Assembly (NCBI GenBank): GCA_017442085.1
Contig: JAFSAW010000005.1
Coordinates: 1-32,347, forward strand
Source: Oscillospiraceae bacterium
GTDB taxonomy: Bacteria > Bacillota > Clostridia > Oscillospirales > Ruminococcaceae
Direction: 5' to 3'
Length of the DNA stretch: 32,347 nucleotides
Shown here piece after piece: positions 22,970 through 31,274 of the stretch. Position 1 is the first letter of the stretch. Each line of letters opens with the position of its first letter. The notes beneath the pieces are model-generated. The model did no database searches. It worked only from the letters and a program-made list of their open reading frames with translations, and was not told where the DNA came from. The position numbers were made by a program, and so were the translations under genes.

Positions 22970-24508
22970 TTGCGAAAATTTTTAAGATTTATCTTTTCAA
23001 AAAAATTTATTGTTGTACTGCTGGCACTGATACAGATTACTGGCTTTTTTCTGCTTACCACACAGCTGTACACAGTGGGTTCCACAATCTACTTTGTGCT
23101 GATTATGTTCAGCATTGGCATAATGCTGTATCTGTTTGAAAGGGACAATCTCAACCCATCCTACAAACTGCTGTGGGTTGTGGTTATGGTTATCTTTCCT
23201 GTTACAGGTGCATTGTTCTACTTTTTCTGGGGCGATACAAAGCTTACAAAAAAACAGCGGTTTGCACTGAATAAAATCCGTGACAGAGCGTGGGAATTTC
23301 ACGATATCAACAGCGATGCCCTGCAGAAACTGGAAGAATATAACCCTGCCCTTGCAAAGCAGGCAAGATTTCTTGATGATTACGCAAAGGCAACACCTTA
23401 TTACAACACCTCCACAAAGTATTATCCTATGGGGGAAGATTTCTTCAAGGATTATATTGTGGATTTGAAAAATGCAAAGAAAAGCATCTTTATCCATTAT
23501 TTTATAGTGGACGAAGGCTATATGTGGGACACTATTCTTGATGTGCTTAAAGAAAAGGTAAAAGAGGGCGTTGATGTAAGGGTGATGTATGACGGCTTTG
23601 GCACACTTGTTACCCTGCCGTCAAAATACGACCATTACCTGCGCAGCCTTGGCATAAAGGTGGGGGTTTTCAACCCTGTAAAATTCAGTGTGCACATAGG
23701 CGACTATCTTATGCTCAACCACCGTGACCACCGCAAGATAACGGTAATCGACAGCAATATAGGTTACGGCGGCGGGATTAACCTTGCGGACGAATATATA
23801 AATGCCATAACCCGTTTTGGCGTGTGGAAGGATACAGCGTTCCGCATTGAAGGTGACGGCGTATACGGCATGACCAGCACATTTATCCGTGCCTGGCAGC
23901 TTGTAACGGGTGAAGCGCTTAACTATGAAAACTACAGGCCGACTGTGAAAAAACAGAGCGACGGCATTGTGCAGCCTTATTTTGACACTCCGCTGGACAA
24001 ACTGAATATATGCGAAAGCGCGTACTTAGGGGTTATAAACAATGCACAGAAATATGTTTATATCACCACACCATATCTTGTTATTGACAACGAGATGATA
24101 ACAAGCCTGTGCCTTGCCAGCCAGAGCGGTATAGATGTAAAAATTATGGTGCCGGGCATACCTGACAAATGGTATGTGTACTATATAACACAAAGTTACT
24201 ACCGAGTTCTGCTGGAAGCAGGGGTGGAAATTTACGAATATACCCCGGGCTTTCTCCATGCAAAGATGTATGTAAGCGATGACATTCAGGCCATTGTGGG
24301 CAGTGCCAATATGGATTTCCGCAGTATGTACCTGCATTTTGAAAACTGCTGCAGTTTTTACGGCGGCAGTATGGTAAAGGCTGTAAAAACGGATTTTGAA
24401 AACACTTTGAGCCAGTGCAGAAAGGTTACTGTCGAGCAGGTTAAAAGGACACCGCTGTGGAAACGCATATTCCAGATTGTGTTCCGTATCTGGAGCCCGA
24501 TGATGTAA
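22970..24508 (+). CDS. cls: Cardiolipin synthase (phospholipase D type)
   Basis: Membrane enzyme of 512 aa that condenses two phosphatidylglycerol molecules into cardiolipin. Two N-terminal transmembrane helices (about residues 13-31 and 38-56) and a further short hydrophobic segment (MVIFPVTGALFYFFWG) precede two PLD domains. Their HKD motifs are HRKITVID (about residues 253-260, with GGGIN after it) and HAKMYVSDD (about 425, followed by GSANMDFRS). The order, spacing and length match Firmicutes Cls. The start is TTG, with GAAGGCG about eight bases upstream. Confidence 0.95.
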   Translation: MRKFLRFIFSKKFIVVLLALIQITGFFLLTTQLYTVGSTIYFVLIMFSIGIMLYLFERDNLNPSYKLLWVVVMVIFPVTGALFYFFWGDTKLTKKQRFALNKIRDRAWEFHDINSDALQKLEEYNPALAKQARFLDDYAKATPYYNTSTKYYPMGEDFFKDYIVDLKNAKKSIFIHYFIVDEGYMWDTILDVLKEKVKEGVDVRVMYDGFGTLVTLPSKYDHYLRSLGIKVGVFNPVKFSVHIGDYLMLNHRDHRKITVIDSNIGYGGGINLADEYINAITRFGVWKDTAFRIEGDGVYGMTSTFIRAWQLVTGEALNYENYRPTVKKQSDGIVQPYFDTPLDKLNICESAYLGVINNAQKYVYITTPYLVIDNEMITSLCLASQSGIDVKIMVPGIPDKWYVYYITQSYYRVLLEAGVEIYEYTPGFLHAKMYVSDDIQAIVGSANMDFRSMYLHFENCCSFYGGSMVKAVKTDFENTLSQCRKVTVEQVKRTPLWKRIFQIVFRIWSPMM

Positions 24509-24555
24509 CAGCTGCAAAAAATTATGTACTATCTGTAAAAGTATACTGATAAATA

Positions 24556-24584
24556 TTGAATTGTTAAAAAAATAATGTTATTAT
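24556..24584 (+). promoter_or_regulatory. Promoter of ridA
   Basis: TTGAAT (24556-24561) and TATTAT (24579-24584) with a 17-base spacer lie about 60 bases before the ridA start. Confidence 0.6.
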
Positions 24585-24642
24585 ATAGTTAATGAAGATG
24601 CTGCACCGGCATCGGCAAATACACGAAAAGAGGTAAATACCA

Positions 24643-25020
24643 ATGAACAAAGTTATCCACACAGACAAAGCTCCAGCAGCAGTAGGTCCATACAGCCAGG
24701 CAATTCTTGCAGGCAACACACTTTATGTTTCCGGCCAGATTCCACTTAACCCAGCAACAGGTGCTATCGAAGCAACAGATATCACAGGTCAGGCACACCA
24801 GTCCCTTACAAACATCAAAAACATTCTCGAAGCAGCAGGCTTCTCCCTTAACGATGTTGTAAAAACAACTTGCCTCCTTGCTGACGTTAACGACTTTGCA
24901 GCATTCAACGCTGTATACGCTGAATACTTCTCCGAAAACAAACCAGCTCGTGCTTGCTTCGGCGGCAACGACATCCCAAAAGGCGCTCTCGTAGAAGTTG
25001 AAGTTATTGCTGTTAAATAA
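24643..25020 (+). CDS. ridA: RidA family 2-iminopropanoate/2-iminobutanoate deaminase
   Basis: A 125-aa cytosolic protein of the YjgF/YER057c/UK114 family that hydrolyses reactive enamine/imine intermediates from PLP enzymes to ketoacids. The start VIHTDKAPAAVGPYSQAI, the block LYVSGQIPLNPATG and the C-terminal RACFGGNDIPKGALVEVEVIAVK are family hallmarks; the conserved Arg is in PARAC. The final block has GGNDIP where many members have valine/leucine-rich sequence, a local variation. Codons are strongly biased (many GCA, ACA, CCA, AAC), suggesting high expression. It is monocistronic, with its own promoter and terminator. Confidence 0.95.
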   Translation: MNKVIHTDKAPAAVGPYSQAILAGNTLYVSGQIPLNPATGAIEATDITGQAHQSLTNIKNILEAAGFSLNDVVKTTCLLADVNDFAAFNAVYAEYFSENKPARACFGGNDIPKGALVEVEVIAVK

Positions 25021-25046
25021 TTTAATTTGACATTTGTTTGAAATTG

Positions 25047-25075
25047 CTGCCCTGCTTTTGCAGGGCAGTTTTTTT
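25047..25075 (+). terminator. Rho-independent terminator of ridA
   Basis: A perfect 9-bp G/C-rich stem (CTGCCCTGC / GCAGGGCAG, TTTT loop) is followed by seven Ts. Confidence 0.93.
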
Positions 25076-25240
25076 GTGCGGTTTTTCAAAATATTGTCAC
25101 AATTATGGTATATATGTTATATAATTGAAAAATCAGTGAATAAATGGCATTTTATTGAAAAAGATATAAATTTGTGATTTAATATAATTGTAATAGAATG
25201 TCCTGATGACACATTAAGAAAACTAAAAGGTGATTTATAT

Positions 25241-26260
25241 ATGAAATTATTATCCGTTGCTATTCCTTGCTACAACTCTGCCGCATATATGCACAAGGCT
25301 ATTGAAAGCTGTCTTGTATTGGGTGAAGATGTGGAAATTATAATTGTGGACGACGGCTCCACAAAGGACAATACCCTTGAAATCGGCAAGGACTTTGAAG
25401 AACAGTATCCGACAATTGTAAAATGTATCCATCAGGAAAACGGCGGTCACGGCCAGGCGGTCAACACAGGCCTTGCCAACGCCACAGGCCTTTACTTTAA
25501 GGTGCTGGACAGTGACGACTGGTTTGATACCGAAGCACTCAAAAAGGTTGCGGCAACATTGCGCAAGCTCAAGGCTCACGGCACAGTACTTGATATGTTT
25601 ATTGCAAACTATGTTTACAACAAACCAAGTGAAAACAAGCAGAGCCCTATCAGATACACCAATGTCCTGCCACAGAACCGCGTGTTTGGCTGGGATGATG
25701 TAAAACGTTTTCTGCCACACCAGAATCTGCTTATGCACAGTGTAATCTACAATACACAGGTGCTCAGGGAATGCAATCTGCAGCTGCCTAAACACACATT
25801 CTATGTGGACAATATCTTTGTTTATCAGCCGCTGCCATATGTGCACAAAATGTACTATATGGATATCAACCTTTATCAGTATTTTATCGGCAGGGAAGAC
25901 CAGTCGGTTAACGAAAAGGTTATGATTGGCCGTATCGACCAGCAGATAAGGGTGAACAAGATTATGATTGACTGCTGTGATGTTATGGCACTGGAAAACA
26001 AAAATCTGCGCAGATATATGATTAAATATCTTACAATGATTTGTTCCGTTACATCTGTTATGCTGGTAAAGGGCGGCACAAGGGACCACCTTGTAAAACG
26101 TGACGAACTGTGGAAATACTTTAAACGCCAGGACGAAAAGCTTTACAAGGCAGTGAACAAAACTGCTATGGGCTTTGGAGTGCAGCTTGACGGCCCGCTG
26201 GGCAGACGTGCAATAACAACAGTTTACGGCATAGCAAACAGAATTTTTGCATTCAACTGA
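25241..26260 (+). CDS. Glycosyltransferase family 2
   Basis: A 339-aa cytosolic or membrane-associated glycosyltransferase. The GT-A fold begins LLSVAIPCYNSAAYMHKAIES, followed by IIVDDGSTKDNT, the ENGGHGQAVNTGL block and the metal-binding DSDDWFD (about residues 91-97). No membrane helix is evident. The C-terminal half (RYMIKYLTMICSVTSVMLVKGG onward) is less familiar and may set acceptor choice. Such enzymes add sugars to exopolysaccharide, teichoic acid or glycolipid; the substrate cannot be read here. It lies between ridA and a membrane-anchored SH3-like protein, with hairpins on both sides, so it is probably transcribed alone. Confidence 0.9.
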   Translation: MKLLSVAIPCYNSAAYMHKAIESCLVLGEDVEIIIVDDGSTKDNTLEIGKDFEEQYPTIVKCIHQENGGHGQAVNTGLANATGLYFKVLDSDDWFDTEALKKVAATLRKLKAHGTVLDMFIANYVYNKPSENKQSPIRYTNVLPQNRVFGWDDVKRFLPHQNLLMHSVIYNTQVLRECNLQLPKHTFYVDNIFVYQPLPYVHKMYYMDINLYQYFIGREDQSVNEKVMIGRIDQQIRVNKIMIDCCDVMALENKNLRRYMIKYLTMICSVTSVMLVKGGTRDHLVKRDELWKYFKRQDEKLYKAVNKTAMGFGVQLDGPLGRRAITTVYGIANRIFAFN

Positions 26261-26284
26261 TTGCAGACTGATATTAAATAAAAC

Positions 26285-26309
26285 ACAGGCTGGCTGCAGG
26301 CCAGCCTGT
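26285..26309 (+). terminator. Hairpin after the glycosyltransferase gene, probable terminator
   Basis: A perfect 10-bp stem ACAGGCTGGC / GCCAGCCTGT with a five-base loop lies 24 bases past the stop. The following tract (ATTTGTAAAT) is only moderately T-rich. Confidence 0.6.
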
Positions 26310-26353
26310 ATTTGTAAATAATGAACTGAATATGATATAGGGGGGAGTGTACT

Positions 26354-27178
26354 ATGAAAAAAACAGTTTGTTTTCTGATGGTTCTTGTTGCAGGCCTTTT
26401 GTTTTTTGCTGCATACAAGGATATACAGAAGGGCCGTGATAATGCGGAAGATGCTGACAGCATAATCACCGAAGATGCTGAAAACAGCGAAGAAGATAAT
26501 GTATACAGTGAGGAAAATGGAGACAAAGCTGAAAGCGAAAACATTCAGGCTGTGACAACTCCTGCGCCGACAGCAGAACCCACGCCGGCACCGACCCCTG
26601 TACCGACTGCCACACCTGATCCTTCATATACAGTAAAACTCAAAGGCAGCACACCGGTGCACAGCGGTCCGGGCAGGGATTATGCTTTTGTGCAGTCGGT
26701 AGGGCAGGACGGCACATACACAATTGTGCAGGAATCAACCGATGCCGACGGCAAACTGTGGGGCAAGCTCAAGTCGGGTATGGGCTGGGTGAATATCACT
26801 GACAAGGATACATATTTTGCCGAAAAATCACAGGTATGGGCATATTTTGCTGACAAGGCAACACTTGACGGCGGTTATTACGAAAGATACAACGTGGAAG
26901 ACAGTGAATACACAAAGAATATAGCTTTCCGCATTGACAATGATGTTAAAAATATAAGGCTTACACAGCTTTCTTTTGACGGCAGCAGCTATAAAGCGTC
27001 AGAACCTGTCTATAAGCTGGCAGAATTGCCAAAGGATAATGTTCTGGTGCTGGGTGTGGTTTTTCACGGTGACAGTACAACATATGGCTTTGAATTTGCC
27101 GATGTAACAGGGCAGGTGAGAAAGTTTTCTGTTTCACTCAGCGGCAAGGACGGCAGCCTGGTGTTTAAAGAATATTAA
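26354..27178 (+). CDS. Membrane-anchored protein with SH3-like domain
   Basis: A 274-aa protein with an N-terminal uncleaved-looking hydrophobic segment (TVCFLMVLVAGLLFFAAY, residues 4-21), an acidic linker (about 30-65), a Pro/Thr/Ala-rich wall-spanning stretch (about 68-95) and an extracytoplasmic bacterial SH3-like domain (about 96-155, including VHSGPGRDYAFVQSVGQDG and WGKLKSGMGWVN). The last about 110 residues (LDGGYYERYNVEDSEY onward) form a second, unrecognised beta-rich domain. Bacterial SH3 domains often bind peptidoglycan or its peptides, so a cell-envelope role is plausible. AGGGGGGAG precedes the ATG. Confidence 0.72.
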   Translation: MKKTVCFLMVLVAGLLFFAAYKDIQKGRDNAEDADSIITEDAENSEEDNVYSEENGDKAESENIQAVTTPAPTAEPTPAPTPVPTATPDPSYTVKLKGSTPVHSGPGRDYAFVQSVGQDGTYTIVQESTDADGKLWGKLKSGMGWVNITDKDTYFAEKSQVWAYFADKATLDGGYYERYNVEDSEYTKNIAFRIDNDVKNIRLTQLSFDGSSYKASEPVYKLAELPKDNVLVLGVVFHGDSTTYGFEFADVTGQVRKFSVSLSGKDGSLVFKEY

Positions 27179-27199
27179 AATATAACCAAAACAATAAAA

Positions 27200-27281
27200 T
27201 GTCATTCTGAGTGGCAGCGAAAAACCTTGATGTTTGATTAAACAAAAAGGTTTTTAGTCGCATATGCTACTCAGAATGACA
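27200..27281. repeat. Palindromic repeat with 12-bp ends, copy B
   Basis: It has the same terminal inverted repeats as copy A (TGTCATTCTGAG / CTCAGAATGACA). The inner arms differ: AAAAACCTT pairs with AAGGTTTTT. Like copy A it occupies a convergent gene junction. Confidence 0.85.
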
Positions 27282-27336
27282 TATTTTTTGCAATTATATT
27301 ATACTGTTTGTAATAAAAATGACGGTTTATACAAAA

Positions 27337-27906
27337 TTACAGATTTTCAACAACCTCACAGCTGATAAATTTATCGCCGTCAAAGGTGAAACGGGCAATA
27401 AAAGGCATAACCTTTTTTATACGCTGAAAGTCATCAAAGCCCCACTTGCCGCCTGTGTAATAGTTGATGATTGTTGACAGTGCTGTGCCGTGGCTGCCTA
27501 TGGCGATGTTGCGGTCCGGATATTTTTTAAGTATCTCGTTTATTGCCGCAATATTGCGTGCCTGCACTTCGCCTATACATTCGCCGCCCGCAAGTTTGTA
27601 TGTGAAATCGCTCCACTGATTTTTTGCATATTCATCAAAGCAGTACAGCCATTCGTCACAAACAGTGCGTTCCCTTAAACCGTAATAAGTTTCAATTTCT
27701 TTCTGACCAATGGCATCGGCGATGGGGCGCACCGTGTCCACACTGCGCTTGTACGGGCTGGACAGCACCAGATTTATATTTTTGTCTGCCAGCCAGTCTG
27801 CTGCTTTGAAGCGGTCGCGCAGACCGTTCTCGGTAAGTTCACGGCTCATATCGTCGTGGTTGTTGTAGTTTGGTTCGGCGTGCCGAACAAAATATAAGTT
27901 TGTCAT
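27337..27906 (-). CDS. Histidine phosphatase family protein (phosphoglycerate mutase-like)
   Basis: A 189-aa cytosolic phosphatase of the PhoE/GpmB-like branch. The catalytic motif is LYFVRHAEPNY (His8 as phospho-acceptor, with Arg7), followed by LTENGLRDR, VLSSPYKRSVDTVRPIA with the second arginine, and the second catalytic histidine in IAIGSHGTALSTII (about residue 139). The substrate is unknown; many members are general sugar-phosphate phosphatases. The N-terminus matches the family exactly at this ATG, although no clear ribosome site is visible upstream. It lies downstream of lepA on the same strand, separated by two G/C-rich hairpins. Confidence 0.88.
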   Translation of the reverse strand: MTNLYFVRHAEPNYNNHDDMSRELTENGLRDRFKAADWLADKNINLVLSSPYKRSVDTVRPIADAIGQKEIETYYGLRERTVCDEWLYCFDEYAKNQWSDFTYKLAGGECIGEVQARNIAAINEILKKYPDRNIAIGSHGTALSTIINYYTGGKWGFDDFQRIKKVMPFIARFTFDGDKFISCEVVENL

Positions 27907-27933
27907 ACTGTAAATATATTTATTGTGATGTAG

Positions 27934-27996
27934 GGGAGGGCCTCTGTGCCCTCCCGTTGTTTTGCAAATGATTTGGGAGGGGATGGAACCCCTCCC
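27934..27996 (-). repeat. Pair of related GGGAGGG hairpins downstream of lepA
   Basis: Two hairpins lie side by side: GGGAGGGC/GCCCTCCC (27934-27941 with 27948-27955, six-base loop) and GGGAGGGG/CCCCTCCC (27975-27982 with 27989-27996, six-base loop). They share the GGGAGGG core. They may be remnants of a small palindromic repeat family and could weaken read-through from lepA into the phosphatase gene. No good T-run follows either on the minus strand. Confidence 0.6.
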
Positions 27997-28019
27997 TGCA
28001 GTAATCTGAAATATTAATT

Positions 28020-29819
28020 TTAATCCAGTTTGAGAACAGCTGTAAATGCTTCGCTTGGAACTTCAACAGTACCCAGCTGACGCATCTTCTTCTTGCCCTC
28101 TTTCTGTTTTTCAAGCAGTTTCTTTTTACGGGTGATGTCACCGCCGTAACATTTTGCCAATACGTCCTTGCGCATGGCTTTAACAGTTTCACGGGCGATA
28201 ACCTTGCCGCCGATTGCAGCCTGAATTGGAATTTCAAACAGCTGGCGCGGGATGTTTTCCTTAAGCTTTTCGGCAATTTTTCTGCCGCGTTCGTATGCTT
28301 TGTCGGCGTGAACAATAAGGCTTAAAGCGTCAACAACTTCGCCGTTGAGCATAATGTCAAGACGCACAAGCTTGCTTGGCATAAAGCTTTTGAATTCGTA
28401 TTCGTAACTTGCATAGCCTTTGCTGCGGCTCTTTATGCTGTCAAAAAAGTCGTAAACAATTTCGCCCAGCGGAAGTACGTAGTGCAGGTCAACGCGGAGT
28501 TCGTCCATATATTTCATATCAATAAATGTGCCGCGGCGTTCCTGACAAAGTTCCATAAGGCTGCCCACAAAATCCTTTGGTGTGTAGATGTGTGCATTAA
28601 CCACAGGTTCTTCGCTGCTTGCAATTTTAACAGGGTCAGGGTAGTTTGTCGGGTTGTCAATCATTATCACTGTGCCGTCTGTCATTGTCAGCTTGTATTC
28701 AACGCTTGGTGCAGTTGTTACAAGGTCAAGGTCAAATTCTCTTTCCAGACGCTCGATGATAATTTCAAGGTGGAGAAGACCAAGGAAACCGCAGCGGAAA
28801 CCAAAACCGAGAGCAATGGAGGTTTCAGGTTCAAAAACAAGGGAAGCATCATTGAGCTGCAGTTTATCCAGTGCATCTCTCAGGTCACCGTATTTTGCAC
28901 CGTCTGCAGGGTAGATACCGCAGTAAACCATCGGTGTAACCTTTTTATAACCCGGCAGTGCTTCAGAAGCAGGCTGTGCCACTTTTGTTACGGTATCACC
29001 AACGCGTGTGTCGCGCACAGATTTGATGGAAGCTGTGATATAGCCAACTTCGCCTGCACGCAGGCTGTCGGTAGGCACAAGGTTTGTCGCACCCATCTTG
29101 CCAATTTCAACAACATCAAATTCGGCACCGGTCTGCATCATTCTTATGCGTTCGCCTGCTTTCAGTGTGCCTTCCATAACGCGCACATAAACAATAACGC
29201 CTTTGTAGCTGTCGTAGTAGCTGTCAAAGATAAGTGCCTGCAGCGGTGCATTGTAATCACCTTTTGGCGCAGGAATATCTGTAACAACGCGTTCCAGCAC
29301 TTCTTCTATATTGATACCCATTTTTGCACTGATGCGCGGTGCATCAAGACAAGGAATGCCGATAACATCTTCAACTTCGTGTGCTACGCGTTCCGGTTCT
29401 GCACTTGGCAGGTCAATTTTGTTGAGAACAGGCAGCAGTTCAAGGCCGTGGTCAACAGCCATATATGTGTTGGCAAGTGTCTGGGCTTCAATACCCTGGG
29501 AAGCATCAACAACAAGAATAGCACCTTCACAGGCGGCAAGGCTGCGGCTTACCTCGTAACCAAAGTCAACGTGGCCCGGTGTGTCGATAAGGTTGTATTC
29601 GTATGTTTCTCCGTCACTTGCTGTATAGTTAAGTGTAACGGCGCGGGCTTTTATGGTTATGCCGCGTTCGCGTTCGATGTCCATATTGTCCAGCAGCTGT
29701 TCTTCCATAAGGCGTTTTTCAACGGTGCCGGTTTTTTCCAGCAGTCTGTCTGCCAAAGTGGATTTACCGTGGTCGATATGAGCAATTATAGAAAAATTGC
29801 GGATATTTTCCTGTTTCAA
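28020..29819 (-). CDS. lepA: Elongation factor 4 (LepA)
   Basis: Translational GTPase of 599 aa, the normal length, that acts on stalled or mistranslocated ribosomes. GTPase motifs are [14 protein letters not shown] (G1), a G2 region [15 protein letters not shown] (G3) and LNKIDLP (G4). Domain 2, the EF-G-like domains III and V ([17 protein letters not shown]), and the LepA-specific C-terminal domain ending [27 protein letters not shown] (interrupted at usual positions) are all present. The start is TTG, supported by AAGGAGG exactly seven bases upstream and by the family N-terminus [16 protein letters not shown]. It is transcribed divergently from hrcA. Confidence 0.98.
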   Translation of the reverse strand: MKQENIRNFSIIAHIDHGKSTLADRLLEKTGTVEKRLMEEQLLDNMDIERERGITIKARAVTLNYTASDGETYEYNLIDTPGHVDFGYEVSRSLAACEGAILVVDASQGIEAQTLANTYMAVDHGLELLPVLNKIDLPSAEPERVAHEVEDVIGIPCLDAPRISAKMGINIEEVLERVVTDIPAPKGDYNAPLQALIFDSYYDSYKGVIVYVRVMEGTLKAGERIRMMQTGAEFDVVEIGKMGATNLVPTDSLRAGEVGYITASIKSVRDTRVGDTVTKVAQPASEALPGYKKVTPMVYCGIYPADGAKYGDLRDALDKLQLNDASLVFEPETSIALGFGFRCGFLGLLHLEIIIERLEREFDLDLVTTAPSVEYKLTMTDGTVIMIDNPTNYPDPVKIASSEEPVVNAHIYTPKDFVGSLMELCQERRGTFIDMKYMDELRVDLHYVLPLGEIVYDFFDSIKSRSKGYASYEYEFKSFMPSKLVRLDIMLNGEVVDALSLIVHADKAYERGRKIAEKLKENIPRQLFEIPIQAAIGGKVIARETVKAMRKDVLAKCYGGDITRKKKLLEKQKEGKKKMRQLGTVEVPSEAFTAVLKLD

Positions 29820-29891
29820 AGGATTTCCTCCTTATATATAGATGTAGATATTTAAAATATTTTACTAACTATATATATTATCATAATCTGA

Positions 29892-29917
29892 TGCAAAAAT
29901 AAAGATATATTTTTGCA
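29892..29917 (-). promoter_or_regulatory. Palindrome upstream of lepA, possible operator
   Basis: Perfect 10-bp arms TGCAAAAATA and TATTTTTGCA are separated by six bases, about 75 bases upstream of the lepA start. The symmetry suggests a binding site for a dimeric regulator; none is recognised. Confidence 0.45.
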
Positions 29918-29959
29918 CTGTATTCATGCAGAAAAAAGTTGCAGAAAGATTACAGCAAA

Positions 29960-29997
29960 TTAGCAGTCGATGGTTTAAAATTGATGATGACTGCTAA
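29960..29997. promoter_or_regulatory. Inverted pair of CIRCE-like half-sites with 20-base spacing
   Basis: TTAGCAGTC (29960-29968) and GACTGCTAA (29989-29997) repeat exactly the half-sites of the hrcA-proximal element, but with 20 rather than 9 bases between them, a difference of about one helical turn. Confidence 0.65.
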
Positions 29998-30047
29998 TAA
30001 TATGATTGTTTTTGTTGCAAAAGCAAGGCTGACAGTTGTGAAAAACA

Positions 30048-30056
30048 GACTGCTAA
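30048..30056. promoter_or_regulatory. Isolated CIRCE-like half-site
   Basis: A further exact GACTGCTAA without a matching partner at 9 or 20 bases. Confidence 0.4.
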
Positions 30057-30171
30057 ATTACATATTTGTGTATTTATAGCTGCAAAATATGTAAAAATAC
30101 AGCGCTAAACAGGCTGAAAAGGCAGATTTTGCGAAAAAATATTAAGAATTTGTGAAAAGTTGAAAAAACTA

Positions 30172-30199
30172 TTGACTTTTAGGCAAAGTGGTGTAGAAT
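30172..30199 (+). promoter_or_regulatory. Sigma-A-type promoter of hrcA-grpE-dnaK
   Basis: TTGACT (30172-30177) and TAGAAT (30194-30199) are separated by 16 bases; a perfect TATAAT (30199-30204) also exists but at a 21-base spacing. Either -10 box abuts the CIRCE-like operator. Confidence 0.6.
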
Positions 30200-30203
30200 A
30201 TAA

Positions 30204-30230
30204 TTAGCAGTCAGGGATTGAGACTGCTAA
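30204..30230 (+). promoter_or_regulatory. Variant CIRCE operator of the hrcA operon
   Basis: TTAGCAGTC-N9-GACTGCTAA has exactly the CIRCE architecture (9-base arms and 9-base spacer). The usual arms TTAGCACTC/GAGTGCTAA are changed symmetrically at one position (C to G, and G to C). It overlaps or follows the -10 box 22 bases before hrcA, as expected for heat-shock repression by HrcA. Confidence 0.88.
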
Positions 30231-30252
30231 TGAATAGAAAAGAGGTGACAAA

Positions 30253-31272
30253 ATGGATATCTCCAAAAGACACGAAGCCATAATAAACGCAATCGTATCA
30301 ATGTACATCAATGACAGAGAACCCGTTGCGTCATCGGCTTTGCAGGATTATCTGAATATGGCTTTGTCCAGCGCAACACTGCGCAACGAGATGGCATATC
30401 TGACCAAACAGGGCTTTTTAAACCAGCCTCACGTTTCGGCAGGCAGGGTGCCAACCAACAAGGCTTACAGATACTATATTGAAAATCTTGACCATTCCAA
30501 TGCTTTAAGCAAACTGGAAAAGGAACATATAAAGGCACGCTTTGACCTGCTGGACCAGGACAGCCAGAGATTTCTGCAGGGTGCTGCAGAGCTGTTCAGC
30601 GAGATGTTCGGGGTTACAACCATCATTGCACCGCCGCTGGATAAAGATTTGAAGTTTGTAAACTTCAACATTATGAAAACCGGCAAATATGCCATAGTGC
30701 TTATCGGCGTTACAGGCCTTGGCGAAGTTCACACCCGTGTTATCCGTCTTGCAAACGAGCTGGACAACAATGACATACGGGAGCTTGTAAGCCTGCTGAA
30801 CACAAGAATGTGCTTTACAGCCTGGCAGGATTTTGACAGACACTACTTTGATTATCTCATCAAGGAGCTGGCAAAGGAAAACAAGGCCTATGGTCAGGTT
30901 ATCAAAGGAGCTCTGGCACTTATCAAGGCAGCCAACACACAGCATATACATGTGCGCGGCGAGCAGTACCTGCTTAAAACCAAAGACTTTGACGGCAATA
31001 TAGCAGATGTGCTTAAGGTGCTGGCAAACAAAGAGGTGCTCAAAGGTATTGTTACACCAAAGCTGGACGGCATAAGCGTTGTGTTTGGCGACGAGCTGCC
31101 AATCAAAAACATTGAAAATGTATGTTTTATCAGCAAAAAATATTATGTGGGCAGTGCAGTAAGCGGCGCTTTCTGTGTGGTTTGTCCTCACAGCACCGAC
31201 TACTCCAAGCTGTTTGCAAGCATGCAGTACTTTACACAGCTTATTACCCAGACAATCACTGAAAGGAAATAG
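30253..31272 (+). CDS. hrcA: Heat-inducible transcription repressor HrcA
   Basis: Repressor of class I heat-shock genes (339 aa, usual length), binding CIRCE operators and inactivated when GroEL is titrated by unfolded proteins. The N-terminal winged helix includes RHEAIINAIVSMYINDREPVASSAL, the recognition helix region SSATLRNEMAYLTKQGFL and the wing HVSAGRVPTNKAYRYYI (all within residues 5-78). The C-terminal GAF-like dimerisation region includes GVTGLGEVHTRVIRL and ISVVFGDELPIKN. AAGAGGTGA precedes the ATG. It is the first gene of an hrcA-grpE-dnaK operon behind a variant CIRCE site. Compared with the typical SSATIRNEMADLEELG, the recognition region has changes (Tyr for Asp, Thr-Lys-Gln after it) that might match the altered operator. 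Confidence 0.97.
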   Translation: MDISKRHEAIINAIVSMYINDREPVASSALQDYLNMALSSATLRNEMAYLTKQGFLNQPHVSAGRVPTNKAYRYYIENLDHSNALSKLEKEHIKARFDLLDQDSQRFLQGAAELFSEMFGVTTIIAPPLDKDLKFVNFNIMKTGKYAIVLIGVTGLGEVHTRVIRLANELDNNDIRELVSLLNTRMCFTAWQDFDRHYFDYLIKELAKENKAYGQVIKGALALIKAANTQHIHVRGEQYLLKTKDFDGNIADVLKVLANKEVLKGIVTPKLDGISVVFGDELPIKNIENVCFISKKYYVGSAVSGAFCVVCPHSTDYSKLFASMQYFTQLITQTITERK

Positions 31273-31274
31273 AC

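Larger units (their letters stand above)
29820..30171. other. Divergent lepA/hrcA intergenic region
   Basis: This AT-rich region of over 300 bases contains a 26-bp palindrome (29892-29917), an inverted pair of CIRCE-like half-sites (29960-29997) and a single half-site (30048-30056), annotated separately. I see no gene here; in some relatives hemW lies between lepA and hrcA, but it is absent. Confidence 0.7.

Noticed and set aside
28482..29855. Long plus-strand reading frame opposite lepA
   Set aside because: Same Cys/Phe-rich antisense composition; lepA motifs are unambiguous on the other strand.
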